DNA from: Halobaculum saliterrae
Lineage (GTDB): Archaea > Halobacteriota > Halobacteria > Halobacteriales > Haloferacaceae
Assembly (NCBI RefSeq): GCF_009831625.1
Contig: NZ_WUUS01000007.1
Coordinates: forward strand, 62,001 to 126,000
Reading direction: 5' to 3'
Length of the DNA: 64,000 bases
The position numbers were made by a program, and so were the translations under genes. Numbering within the stretch: position 1 is the stretch's first letter; the number at the start of each line of letters is the position of its first letter. Positions 40,008-48,443 of this stretch are shown here, piece after piece. The notes under the pieces were generated by a model. That model did no database searches. It saw nothing but the letters and a program-made list of their open reading frames with translations, and had not been told where the DNA came from.

Positions 40008-40820
40008 CTACACCGACGTGACGGACAGCAGCGGCACCATCGCGCCGATCCCGACGAGGACGCCGGCGACGAGCTCGCGCCTGCCGTCGCCCGCGAGCCC
40101 CTCGCCCAGCTCCAGCGCCTCCGGGATGAACTCCGTGAGCACGAGATACACCATCGCGCCCGCGGCGAAGCCGAACCCGACCGGGAGGAACCGCTCGGCG
40201 AGCGTGACGAGGTGGAACGCGATCACCGCCCCGACCGGCTGCGGGAGGCTGGAGAACACCGCCCACCAGACCATCCTCGGGGGTGACACGTCCATCGAGC
40301 GCAGGGGGATCGACACCGCGACGCCCTCGGGGACGTTGTGGATCGAGATGGCGACCGTCATGAACACCGCCAGCAGCGGCACCGCGGTGCCGAACACGAG
40401 GACCCCGCCGGGCGTGTCGAACCCCAACTCCGCGAAGGAGACGCCGACGGCGACGCCCTCGGGGAAGCTGTGGACCGTGAGGACGCCGAGGATGAGCAGG
40501 AGCTTCTTGAAGTCCGCCTCCTCGTACACCCCGGGGTCGACCTCGGCGCCCTCGATCACCTCGTGGGCGACGACGACCAGCAGGACGCCCGCGAGCGCTC
40601 CGACCGCCAACTCCAGCGGGCCGCCATACGCGAGGCCCTCGACGACCAACCCGAACAGCGACGCGCCGAGCATGATCCCCGACGCGAGCCCCCACAACGC
40701 GACGTTCCACCGGTCGCCGATCTCCTCCACGAGGAAGAAGGGGATCGCGCCCAGCCCGGTCGCGAGCGCGGTGACGAGCCCCGCGAGGAACACGAACGCG
40801 TACGCGCCGGCGTCGACCAT
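40008..40820 (-). CDS. ZIP-family metal transporter
   Basis: A 270-residue, eight-helix membrane protein importing Zn2+ or other divalent metals. The ZIP signature is present: LLLILGVLTVHSFPEGVAVG in helix 4 and TVAISIHNVPEGVAVSIPL in helix 5 (the His-x3-Glu binuclear metal site). The variable loop is short and acidic rather than His-rich. ATG 40820 follows a TATA element GTTATAGT (40846-40853, minus strand) by 29 bases. Confidence 0.9.
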   Translation of the reverse strand: MVDAGAYAFVFLAGLVTALATGLGAIPFFLVEEIGDRWNVALWGLASGIMLGASLFGLVVEGLAYGGPLELAVGALAGVLLVVVAHEVIEGAEVDPGVYEEADFKKLLLILGVLTVHSFPEGVAVGVSFAELGFDTPGGVLVFGTAVPLLAVFMTVAISIHNVPEGVAVSIPLRSMDVSPPRMVWWAVFSSLPQPVGAVIAFHLVTLAERFLPVGFGFAAGAMVYLVLTEFIPEALELGEGLAGDGRRELVAGVLVGIGAMVPLLSVTSV

Positions 40821-40845
40821 GTCCGGAGCTAGCCGGGCCGCGACT

Positions 40846-40853
40846 ATAACTTT
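40846..40853 (-). promoter_or_regulatory. TATA box of the ZIP transporter gene
   Basis: GTTATAGT on the minus strand, 29 bases before the start codon. A partial inverted repeat, ATTTTG-N6-CGAAAT (40867-40884 region), lies just upstream and might bind a metal regulator. Confidence 0.5.
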
Positions 40854-40914
40854 CACGTCGCTGACTATTTTGGTCCGACGAAATCGGTGTGTCGACCGAC
40901 CCCGAACACGTACG

Positions 40915-40935
40915 CGTGATCGTCGACCGATCACG
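40915..40935. repeat. Perfect 8-bp inverted repeat between the peptidase and ZIP genes
   Basis: CGTGATCG and CGATCACG are separated by five bases. It lies 38 bases after the peptidase stop and about 95 bases before the ZIP start, both on the minus strand. It could be a protein-binding site for ZIP control or a hairpin ending the peptidase transcript; there is no U-tract. Confidence 0.5.
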
Positions 40936-40972
40936 TCGTACCGTACATATCAGAAACCGACTACGTTCCGGA

Positions 40973-42187
40973 CTACGCCGTCCGCCAGTCGCGGTCGGTT
41001 CGATTCAGGCGGACGCAGCCGTCGTCGGTGACGACGACGAGGTCCTCGATCCGGACGCCGAACTCGCCGGACAGGTAGATCCCGGGCTCGACGCTGAACA
41101 CCATTCCGGGCTCGAGTTCTCGCTCGCCGCCGGCGACGACGTACGGCTCCTCGTGCACGTCGAGGCCGACGCCGTGGCCCGTGCGGTGGACGAACTCCTC
41201 GCCGTAGCCCGCGTCCTCGATCACCTCGCGGGCGGCGGCGTCGACCTCGCCGGTCGTGACGCCCGGCTCGACCGCCTCGACGGCTGCGTCCTGCGCCTCG
41301 CGGACGACGCGATGGACCTCCCGGAAGCCGTCGGGGGGCGACTCGTCGCCGAACACGAGGGTCCGGGTCTGGTCCGAGGGGTAGCCGTCGACGCGGGTGC
41401 CGAAGTCGAGGACGACGGGGTCGCCCGCGCGGACCGTGCGGTCGCCGTGGGTGTGGTGGGGCATCGCCCCGTTCGGCCCGGAGCCGACGATCGTCTCGAA
41501 GGAGACGCCCGTGCCGCCGTTGGCGACGAGGCGGTCCTCGACGTGGCGCGCGAGCTCCGCCTCGGTCATCCCGACCACGTCGTCGCCGTCGGTCCGAAGC
41601 TCCCGGATCACCGCGTCGGCGGCCTCGCCCGCGCGGCGAAGCGCCGCGACCTCGGCGTCGTCCTTGGTCACGCGCAGGTCCGCGAGCACCTCGCTCGCGA
41701 GCCCGAACGTCGCGCCCGGGAGCACCTCACGGAGGTCCTGTGTGAACCGGGCGTGCATGGTGTCGTCGACGAGGACGCGGGGGCCGTCGCCGCCGTCGGC
41801 GTCGCCGGCGCTATCGCCGCGGTCGTCGACCCCGCGCCGCAGTCCGAGGTCGTCGGCGACCGCCGAGAGCGCCGCGGTCGGGTCGTCGTCGTCGGCCCAC
41901 GTCCGCACGTCGTCGACGGGAGTCCCGGTGCGGACCTGCTCGCCGGAGAGTTCGGGCACGAGGAACACCGGGTCGTGGCCGGCGGTCACGAACAGCAGGA
42001 AGTGGCGCTCGCTCGGGTGTTCGCTGTGGCCCGTGAGGTACCGGAGGTTCGTGCTCGGGAACAGGACGACGGCGTCGGCGGCGCGCTCACGGGTCGCCTC
42101 TCCGTCTCGCGGGTCGCACTCGCTGTCGCGGAGGCGGTCGCGGACGGCGTCGATGCGGCGGGCGTGCGGCGCGTCGGTGTCGTTCAT
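40973..42187 (-). CDS. M24-family Xaa-Pro peptidase
   Basis: A 404-residue metallopeptidase of the aminopeptidase P/prolidase type, cutting peptides next to proline. The N-terminal creatinase-like domain (DAVVLFPSTNLRYLTGHSEH) is followed by the pita-bread catalytic domain. Metal ligands can be read: Asp in VLDFGTRVDGYPSDQTRT (two Asp), His in HRTGHGVGLDVHEEP, Glu in VFSVEPGIYL and Glu in VRIEDLVVV. An Asp/Gly-rich insert near residue 125 looks halophile-specific. Function is intracellular peptide turnover by inference. Confidence 0.9.
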   Translation of the reverse strand: MNDTDAPHARRIDAVRDRLRDSECDPRDGEATRERAADAVVLFPSTNLRYLTGHSEHPSERHFLLFVTAGHDPVFLVPELSGEQVRTGTPVDDVRTWADDDDPTAALSAVADDLGLRRGVDDRGDSAGDADGGDGPRVLVDDTMHARFTQDLREVLPGATFGLASEVLADLRVTKDDAEVAALRRAGEAADAVIRELRTDGDDVVGMTEAELARHVEDRLVANGGTGVSFETIVGSGPNGAMPHHTHGDRTVRAGDPVVLDFGTRVDGYPSDQTRTLVFGDESPPDGFREVHRVVREAQDAAVEAVEPGVTTGEVDAAAREVIEDAGYGEEFVHRTGHGVGLDVHEEPYVVAGGERELEPGMVFSVEPGIYLSGEFGVRIEDLVVVTDDGCVRLNRTDRDWRTA

Positions 42188-42342
42188 GCGCGACGGTTCC
42201 CCCGCCTTCGAGTTGAACGCGTCGGAGCCCGAAACCCGGAGCCCCCGCCGCCCGTCGATACCCGGGATCGCGGTCCTCGTCGTCTCGAACGCGCCCGTCG
42301 CTCGGTCGAGCCCGCTACCCGTCGTTGTCGTACGATTGCGCA

Positions 42343-42351
42343 AGGAATTTC
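42343..42351 (+). promoter_or_regulatory. TATA-like element of the MFS transporter gene
   Basis: GGAATTTCT is centred about 28 bases before the GTG start at 42375 and supports that start. Confidence 0.45.
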
Positions 42352-42374
42352 TCGCCCCCGGAACACCCTCGGCC

Positions 42375-43676
42375 GTGGATCGGAACCGCCGCTGGCTGAT
42401 CGCGTGGGGGCTCGGGTACGCCGCCGTCGGCGGCGCCTCGGTGCTCGTCCCGCTGTACGCGATCGCGTTGGACGCCAGCCTCGCGTTCGTGGGCCTCATC
42501 GCCGCGACCGCGGCGCTCGTCGGCGTTCCCGGCGCGCTCGCGTGGGCCGCGCTGGCCGCCAAGACGCACCGGCGGCGCCCGTTCGTCCTCGTCGCGCTCG
42601 GGGCGACCGCGGGCGTGCTCGCGCTCGTGCCGCTGGCGACGACGCCGGCGGCGGTGCTCGCGCTCAACGCGGCGCTGTGGTTCGTCGTCGCCGCCGCGGT
42701 GCCCGTCCTGAACCTGATCGTCGTCGAGGGCGCGCCCGTCGAGGAGTGGGACGGCCGCATCGCCTCCCTGAACGCCTGGCAGGGGTACGGCTGGGTGGCC
42801 GGCCTCGTCGTCGGGACCGCGTGGACGCTCGCCGTCCCCCGGTTCGGCGTCGCCCCGATCAGGGGCCAGCGACTGCTGTTTCTCGTCCTCGCGGTCGTCG
42901 CGACGGCCGCCCTGCTGCTCGCGCGGGTGTGGTATCCGGAGCCGTCGACCGTCTCCGCCGAGCGCTTCCGGCGGGTGTACGACCGGCTTTCGCGCTCGAA
43001 CTGGGGCGCCGGTCGCTACCTCCGCGCGAGCCTCTACGGCCCGACTCGGGTGTTCTGGGGGCTGCGGACGCTCGGAAACGGGACTCGACCGCGTCGGGAG
43101 AGTGCGGGGGTCCCGAACCCCCTCGCCGGCTTCTCCCCGTCGCTGCGGCGGTACGTCCTCGCGGTGGTCGTCTTCTCGCTGGGCTTCGCCGTCTTCTGGG
43201 GGCCGGTGCCGGCGTTCCTCGCCGAGCGCGTCGACGACGGGGCGGTGTTCGCCGTCTACCTCGCGGGCAACCTCGGCTCCGCGGTGTGTTACGGCCCGGC
43301 GGGACGGCTCGCGGGGAAGTACGCGCCGCGGTCGGTCCAGGCGGCGGCGCTGGCGGGGCGTGCCGGGCTGTTCCCCGGCGTCGCGTTCGTCGCGCTCGTG
43401 CTCCCCGCGCTGGCGGGCTTCTCGCTGGTGTTCGGGCTCATCGGCGTGACGTGGGCGGTCATCGCGATCACCTCCGCGAGCATCGTCACCCGGCTCGCAG
43501 ACGACGGGAACCGGGGGGCGGCCCTGGGCGTTCAGGCCGCGGCCGCCGGCCTCGCCACGGCGGTCGGCTCCGCGCTCGGCGGCGTCGTCGCCGGCGCCGC
43601 GGGCTACCTCCCGACGTTCGGCCTCGGCGCGGCGCTGGTGCTGACGGGGCTCGTGCTCGTGATGTTGGCGCGGTGA
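42375..43676 (+). CDS. MFS transporter
   Basis: A 433-residue major facilitator with 12 predicted helices, starting at GTG. After helix 2 comes the loop AAKTHRRRPFVLVALG, a variant of the MFS motif A (usually GxLaDrxGrrxxl). The central cytosolic loop (about residues 180-245) is long, charged and includes LRTLGNGTRPRRES. The second half repeats the pattern (GRLAGKYAPRSVQAAAL). The substrate is unknown; it could export a drug or a metabolite. It is convergent with the sugar kinase pair. Confidence 0.85.
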   Translation: MDRNRRWLIAWGLGYAAVGGASVLVPLYAIALDASLAFVGLIAATAALVGVPGALAWAALAAKTHRRRPFVLVALGATAGVLALVPLATTPAAVLALNAALWFVVAAAVPVLNLIVVEGAPVEEWDGRIASLNAWQGYGWVAGLVVGTAWTLAVPRFGVAPIRGQRLLFLVLAVVATAALLLARVWYPEPSTVSAERFRRVYDRLSRSNWGAGRYLRASLYGPTRVFWGLRTLGNGTRPRRESAGVPNPLAGFSPSLRRYVLAVVVFSLGFAVFWGPVPAFLAERVDDGAVFAVYLAGNLGSAVCYGPAGRLAGKYAPRSVQAAALAGRAGLFPGVAFVALVLPALAGFSLVFGLIGVTWAVIAITSASIVTRLADDGNRGAALGVQAAAAGLATAVGSALGGVVAGAAGYLPTFGLGAALVLTGLVLVMLAR

Positions 43677-43749
43677 GCGAACCGGCGCCGGCCGCTCGTG
43701 TCGGCGCCGAGTCCAGACGCCTCCTCCACGTCGAGCGGCGCCCCGAGGC

Positions 43750-44697
43750 CTACCCGTCATCGAGGAACGCCGCCACCTGCTCCCGCGTCGGCAGCGCCGC
43801 CATCGCCCCCTGCGCCGTCGTCGCCCGGGCGCCGACGGCGTTGCCGAAGCGGAGCGCCTCCGCGAGGGAGGACCCCCCGTCCAGCGCGTCGATCGCGCCC
43901 GCGGTGAAGGCGTCGCCCGCACCGGTCGTGTCGACCACGTCGGCGTCGAAGCCCGGATGCTCGGCGTGGCCGGCGCCCCACGGCGCGTCGGCGGTCGAGC
44001 GGGCGTCCGCCCCGGCCGCGCCGCGCGTGATCAGCGCGGTGTGGGGACCGTCGGCGACGACCGCGGACGCGACAGCCTCGGCGGTCCCCTCGTATCCTGC
44101 GGGGTCGAGGTCCTCCACGGACGCGACGAGCACGTCCACGTCCGGGAGCACCCGCGCGAGCGTGTCGGCGTAGTCGAACTCCCGCCACAGCGAGGGGCGC
44201 GCGTTCGGGTCGAACGAGACGGTGACGCCGTCCGGGACCCGATCCAGCAGGTCGAACACGGCCGAGCGCGAGGGATCGTGGGCGAGCTCGACGCCGCCGA
44301 CGTGGAGCCAGTCGACCGTCGCGAGCGCGTCGTCGTCGACCCGGCCGGGTTCCAGCCGGGTGCTCGCGGTGCCGTCGAGGTACAGCGAGAACGACCGGTC
44401 GCCGTCGGCGTCGAGCGCGACGACCGCGAGGCCCGTCGGCGCGTCCGGGTCGCGCTCGACGTACGCCCCCGGTATCCCCTCCTCGCGCAGCGTCGACGCG
44501 AGGAAGTCGCCGAAGCCGTCCCGGCCCAGTCTGGTCCACAGCGCCGGCGCCTCGCCGAGGCGCGCGAGGCCGACGGCGACGTTCGCGGGTGCGCCGCCTG
44601 GCCGTCTGGCGTACGTCCCGGCGTCGCCGTGGTCGCCCGACTCGGCCCCCTCGGGGTGGAGGTCGACGATGCACTCGCCGACGACGAGCCGCCTCAC
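43750..44697 (-). CDS. PfkB-family sugar kinase
   Basis: A 315-residue ribokinase-like enzyme phosphorylating a sugar or nucleoside. Signature 1 reads RPGGAPANVAVGLARLG (residues 31-47) and signature 2 DTTGAGDAFTAGAIDALDGG (about 256), with the catalytic Asp of GAGD. The start ATGA overlaps the stop of the upstream sugar-isomerase gene, so they are coupled. The fructokinase or 2-keto-3-deoxygluconate kinase subgroup is likeliest, but the substrate cannot be fixed. Confidence 0.88.
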   Translation of the reverse strand: MRRLVVGECIVDLHPEGAESGDHGDAGTYARRPGGAPANVAVGLARLGEAPALWTRLGRDGFGDFLASTLREEGIPGAYVERDPDAPTGLAVVALDADGDRSFSLYLDGTASTRLEPGRVDDDALATVDWLHVGGVELAHDPSRSAVFDLLDRVPDGVTVSFDPNARPSLWREFDYADTLARVLPDVDVLVASVEDLDPAGYEGTAEAVASAVVADGPHTALITRGAAGADARSTADAPWGAGHAEHPGFDADVVDTTGAGDAFTAGAIDALDGGSSLAEALRFGNAVGARATTAQGAMAALPTREQVAAFLDDG

Positions 44698-45566
44698 TCC
44701 CCGCCCTCCTCGCCGCCGTCGGCGTCGCGTCCGGCGTTCGCGCCGTCGACGGCGCCCGAACCGTCCGCTCGGTCAGCCTCGGCCGCCGAAAGCGACTCCT
44801 CGATCCGGTCGAGGCTGTGGCCGAGGTAGCCGGCGTCGTGGGTGAACACCTCCGCCGAGAGCGTCCCCGTCCAGTCGTCGGGGAGCGCCCGAAACAGGCG
44901 CTCGAAGTCGACGAACCCCGCACCGACCGGGAGGTGCTCGTCGCTCGCGCCGCGCACGTCGTTCAGGTGGAAATGCGAGATCCGGTCGGCGTGGGCGTCG
45001 ATCAACGCCGCGATGCCGCCGTCGTCGCGGCCGTCGACGCGGGCGTGACCCGTGTCGAGACACATCGACACGTCCGTGCGGTCGAGCAGTTCGTCGATCC
45101 GGTTCGTGTCGAACCGCCCCTTCGGGATGTTCTCGGCGACCAGTTCGACGTCGCGGTCGGCGGCGTAGCCGTCGAGGTGGCGGACCGACTCGACGATCGC
45201 GTCGCCGACCGTCGCGTCGTCGTGGGCGGGCGCCCACGCGTCCGTCGTCGGGTGTACTGTCGCCTTCGTCGCCCCGAGGGCCGACGCGAGGTCGAGATGC
45301 GCCTCCAGCTCGGCGACCGCGCCGGAGCGCACGGCGTCGAACGGGGAGCCGGGGTCGATCGATCCGAACGGGAGGTGGACCGTGCAGTCGACGCCGTGGT
45401 CGGACAGCGCCGTTCGGAGTTCGTCGCGGCGGGGGGCGAGTCGGTCGCGCGCGCCGGCGCCGTCGAGCATCACCTCGACGTAGTCGTAGCCGTGGTCGGC
45501 CGCGATCGCCACCGCGTCCGGGAGGCCCATGCCGAGCTGCGTGACGAATCCGATGTCGACGTTCAT
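44694..45566 (-). CDS. Sugar phosphate isomerase/epimerase (xylose-isomerase-like TIM barrel)
   Basis: A 290-residue TIM-barrel protein of the AP-endonuclease-2 superfamily. Metal-binding residues appear in VELVAENIPKG (Glu), MCLDTGHAR (Asp, His), HFHLNDVRG (His, Asp) and AEVFTHDAG (Glu). The C-terminal 30 residues are a disordered Asp/Gly/Ala tail. It overlaps the PfkB kinase gene by four bases, suggesting a two-step sugar pathway: isomerisation or epimerisation, then phosphorylation. AP-endonuclease activity is a less likely alternative. Confidence 0.85.
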   Translation of the reverse strand: MNVDIGFVTQLGMGLPDAVAIAADHGYDYVEVMLDGAGARDRLAPRRDELRTALSDHGVDCTVHLPFGSIDPGSPFDAVRSGAVAELEAHLDLASALGATKATVHPTTDAWAPAHDDATVGDAIVESVRHLDGYAADRDVELVAENIPKGRFDTNRIDELLDRTDVSMCLDTGHARVDGRDDGGIAALIDAHADRISHFHLNDVRGASDEHLPVGAGFVDFERLFRALPDDWTGTLSAEVFTHDAGYLGHSLDRIEESLSAAEADRADGSGAVDGANAGRDADGGEEGGE

Positions 45567-45693
45567 ACCGCCCGTACCACCCGTCGGAACTTCGACCCAC
45601 CGCATCGATCGTCGGTCCACGCATGCTCCTCGACCGATCGCGTGGCCGTCGACCACCGCATCGCTCATGTCGTCGCGGGGCACACCCCGACGC

Positions 45694-46065
45694 ATGGAGG
45701 ATCTCGGTCCGCTCGCGCCACACGTCGCGGACGCGGCGACGGCCGCCGGGGTCGACGAGTCCGCCGTGCGGAGGACGCTGGCCACGATGCAGGCCGACGT
45801 GCGGGCGTATCCGGGCGTCGCCGACCTCGTCTTCGAGTACCGGCGGGCGTTCGAGTACGACCCGCTCGTCCGTCGTGACGGCCGGGCGTACTACCTGCTC
45901 GTTCCGCCGCGCGTGTGGCGCGAGTTCGCGGCGACGCTCGAGGCGTCGGCGGCCGTTCTCGCGGCGGCGCGGGCGGTCCACGACCGGGCGTTCACCGCGG
46001 GGACGGAGTTACCGCCGGAGGAACGGGGCGACTGGGAGCCGCTGGTGTTCCTCGCGTCGTCGTAG
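45694..46065 (+). CDS. Conserved haloarchaeal protein, function unknown
   Basis: A 123-residue protein starting MEDLGPLAPHVADAATAAGVDESAVRRTLATMQADVRAYPGV (residues 1-42, helical). An aromatic strand region follows (LVFEYRRAFEYDPLVRRDGRAYY) and then a long helix (FAATLEASAAVLAAARAVHD). No catalytic or metal-binding motif is recognised. ATG 45694 gives a compact product; an upstream in-frame start lacks likeness. It is convergent with the histidine kinase gene. Confidence 0.65.
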   Translation: MEDLGPLAPHVADAATAAGVDESAVRRTLATMQADVRAYPGVADLVFEYRRAFEYDPLVRRDGRAYYLLVPPRVWREFAATLEASAAVLAAARAVHDRAFTAGTELPPEERGDWEPLVFLASS

Positions 46066-46083
46066 ACCGGCCCCTCGTTCGCG

Positions 46084-48324
46084 TCATGGTCCGCCGTCCG
46101 GCTGCTGTGGCGGGACGGCTTGGTCGAACGGCGCCACGTCGTCGTCGTCCCCGCCGTCTGTGCGCTGGGCCCGCGCTCTGGTGACGTCCCACGGGTCCAT
46201 CTGGTCGACCGACCCCGTCGTCACCGATTCGCCGTCGGCCGCTCGCAGGCGGAGAACGACGACGGTTCCGACGTCGTCGATCGGCTCGTCCGTCGCCTCC
46301 TCGCCGTCGACGAAGGTGAGTTCCCCGTTGACGCCGTCCACGATCCACCTGACGAGCCAGAGACCCAGCCCGCTGGCGTGGCGGAGCTGGGTCTCGCGAC
46401 CCGACTCCACCGCCTCACGGTCCTCCGCGGGTATCCCCGGCCCGTCGTCCGCGATCCGGACCTCGACGGTCCCCGAGTCGTCCGACAGCGTGATCGCCAC
46501 CCGTGGTCCGTCGTCGTGGTGGTGCCGACCGGCGTTCTCCACGAGGTTCCACACCGCGGTGGCGAACAGCTCGTCGGCGTACGCGACCGCCTCGTCGGCC
46601 TCCACGGTCACCGTCATCTCCGGGAACCGGTCGCGGGCGCGGTCGGCCACGTTCCCGACGACGCGCGTCACGTCGATCGGACGGCCGCCGTGTTCCGTCC
46701 GGCGAAGCGTCTGGTCGACCCCGCGGACTCGACTCCCCAGCGACGCGAGTCGTTCGGCCGACCGTTGGATGCGCTCGGCGTGCTCGGCGGTGTCGCCGTC
46801 CTCGGCCGCGATCACGTCCGCGTAGCCGTGCACGACGTTGAGCTCGTTGCGGAGGTCGTGTCGGAGGACGCGGGTCAGCACTCGCAGCCGCTGCTCGTAC
46901 CGGTCCCTGCGGGTCTCGTCCCGGAGGTTCAGCAGGTAGCCGCCGATGTGCGGGTCGTCGAAGCGGTTCACCCCGACGCCGTCGAGCACGCGCCAGCCGC
47001 CGTCACGGTGCTCCGCGCGGAAGGAGAGGCGAACGCGCTCGCCGGGCCGACCAAGGCTCTCGGCGAACGGCCTCGCGACCGACCGCCGGTCGTCGGGGTG
47101 GATGTAGTCCGTGAGCACCTCCCCTTCGAGCGTCTCCGTGTCGTACCCGAGGACGGTCTCGACGGCGGGACTGATGTACTCGAGCACGCCGTCGGCGTCG
47201 GCGACGGCGACGATGTCCTCGGAGTGCTCGACGTACGCTCGATACCGTCTCCGGATCCCCCGTCGCTCGGTCACGTCACGGAACACGAGCAGCCGGAGCC
47301 CCTCCCGTCCGAGCGACTCGCAGGTCGCCTCGAAGTACGTCGGATCCGGAACCGGCTCCCCGTACCCCCCGTCGCCCGCGATGTCGGGGTCCGTGTCGTC
47401 GAGGACGACCTCGGCCCCGTCGTCGCCGTCGTCGTCGAGCAGCCCGGACTCGACGACGGCGCCCGGCAGCACGCTCGCGGCGTCGTCGCCGACCCAGTCG
47501 TCGCCGAGGGCGAACGTCTCCCGCGCGGCCGGGTTCGCCTCGAGCACCCGGTCGTCCTCGTCGACGACGACGATCGCGTCGTCGAGCCCGGCGAACACCG
47601 TCTCGTGGGCGACGGCTGCGACGTCGAACAGGTCGTACCGGGTCATCGCGATCAACAGCGCGAGGCTCACCGCCCCGAAGCTCAGCGGCGTGAGGTCGAC
47701 GGGCGGCAGCCACGACGGCCCCAGGGCGAACAGCGAGAGGGTGGTGACCGGGACCGCGGTTCCGACGCACAACACGGCCGCCTGAGCCCGATACGTCCCC
47801 GACGAGCGCAGGGCCGCCAGACCCAGGACCGAGACGAACACCGCCCCGGCGAGCACGCTGTAGACGACGTGTGCGACGAGGGCCGGCCCGGGCTCGCCGA
47901 CGAGCACGACCGCCCCCAAGGCGCTCCGTGGCTCGATCCCGGCGAGGAACACGCCGTTCGGGTTCACGACGACCAGCGCGCCGATGACCGCGGGCTCGGC
48001 GGTGAGTGCGGCTGTCCTCGGCGTAGTCAGCCACTCGCCGTGGCCGGCGTACGTGAACGCGAACAACAGGGAGGTGCTCACGATCGGCAGCGAGACGAGC
48101 CACTTCACCCGGAGCAACGTCCCGGCCGTGGCCGTCGTTCCGGCCGCCCACTGGAGACCCAGCGCGGCCGACCAGGCGGCGACGAGAAACAGCGTCGCCG
48201 CGATCGCGGCGCCGGCGTGGTCCGTTCGCTCGCGAGTTCGCACGTACGCGAGCACACCCGCGCCGGTTGCCAACAGCGCGGAGCCGGCAGCGGCGGCGAG
48301 GAAGACGTCTGACACGTGGACCAT
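46084..48324 (-). CDS. Membrane histidine kinase with 7TM sensor and two PAS domains
   Basis: A 746-residue sensor kinase. Residues 1-225 hold seven membrane helices of the histidine-kinase 7TM type. Two PAS domains follow (about 235-350 with AIVVVDEDDRVLEANPAA; 362-480 with DIVAVADADGVLEYISPAVE). The phosphoacceptor region reads RVLRHDLRNELNVVHGYAD (His, about residue 490). The ATPase domain has the N box NLVENAGRHH and the G1 box ADDGPGIPAEDR. No response regulator is adjacent, so its partner is elsewhere. A TATA-like GATAAAGG region lies near 48360. Confidence 0.9.
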   Translation of the reverse strand: MVHVSDVFLAAAAGSALLATGAGVLAYVRTRERTDHAGAAIAATLFLVAAWSAALGLQWAAGTTATAGTLLRVKWLVSLPIVSTSLLFAFTYAGHGEWLTTPRTAALTAEPAVIGALVVVNPNGVFLAGIEPRSALGAVVLVGEPGPALVAHVVYSVLAGAVFVSVLGLAALRSSGTYRAQAAVLCVGTAVPVTTLSLFALGPSWLPPVDLTPLSFGAVSLALLIAMTRYDLFDVAAVAHETVFAGLDDAIVVVDEDDRVLEANPAARETFALGDDWVGDDAASVLPGAVVESGLLDDDGDDGAEVVLDDTDPDIAGDGGYGEPVPDPTYFEATCESLGREGLRLLVFRDVTERRGIRRRYRAYVEHSEDIVAVADADGVLEYISPAVETVLGYDTETLEGEVLTDYIHPDDRRSVARPFAESLGRPGERVRLSFRAEHRDGGWRVLDGVGVNRFDDPHIGGYLLNLRDETRRDRYEQRLRVLTRVLRHDLRNELNVVHGYADVIAAEDGDTAEHAERIQRSAERLASLGSRVRGVDQTLRRTEHGGRPIDVTRVVGNVADRARDRFPEMTVTVEADEAVAYADELFATAVWNLVENAGRHHHDDGPRVAITLSDDSGTVEVRIADDGPGIPAEDREAVESGRETQLRHASGLGLWLVRWIVDGVNGELTFVDGEEATDEPIDDVGTVVVLRLRAADGESVTTGSVDQMDPWDVTRARAQRTDGGDDDDVAPFDQAVPPQQPDGGP

Positions 48325-48443
48325 TGACGACAGGTGTCTCCGGGTGGTCCGGGTCGGTAGATAAAGGCGCCCCCGGAATTATCAGAACGGATTATCCGAG
48401 GGTCGGCACGGTGGCGCCGCCCGGCCGCGATCGGGACCGCCGG

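Noticed and set aside
40889-44173. Plus-strand open frame of over 1000 codons across the peptidase, MFS and kinase genes
   Set aside because: It is antisense or out of frame to three recognisable genes. Stops are rare at this GC content, and its product is Arg-rich with no domain.
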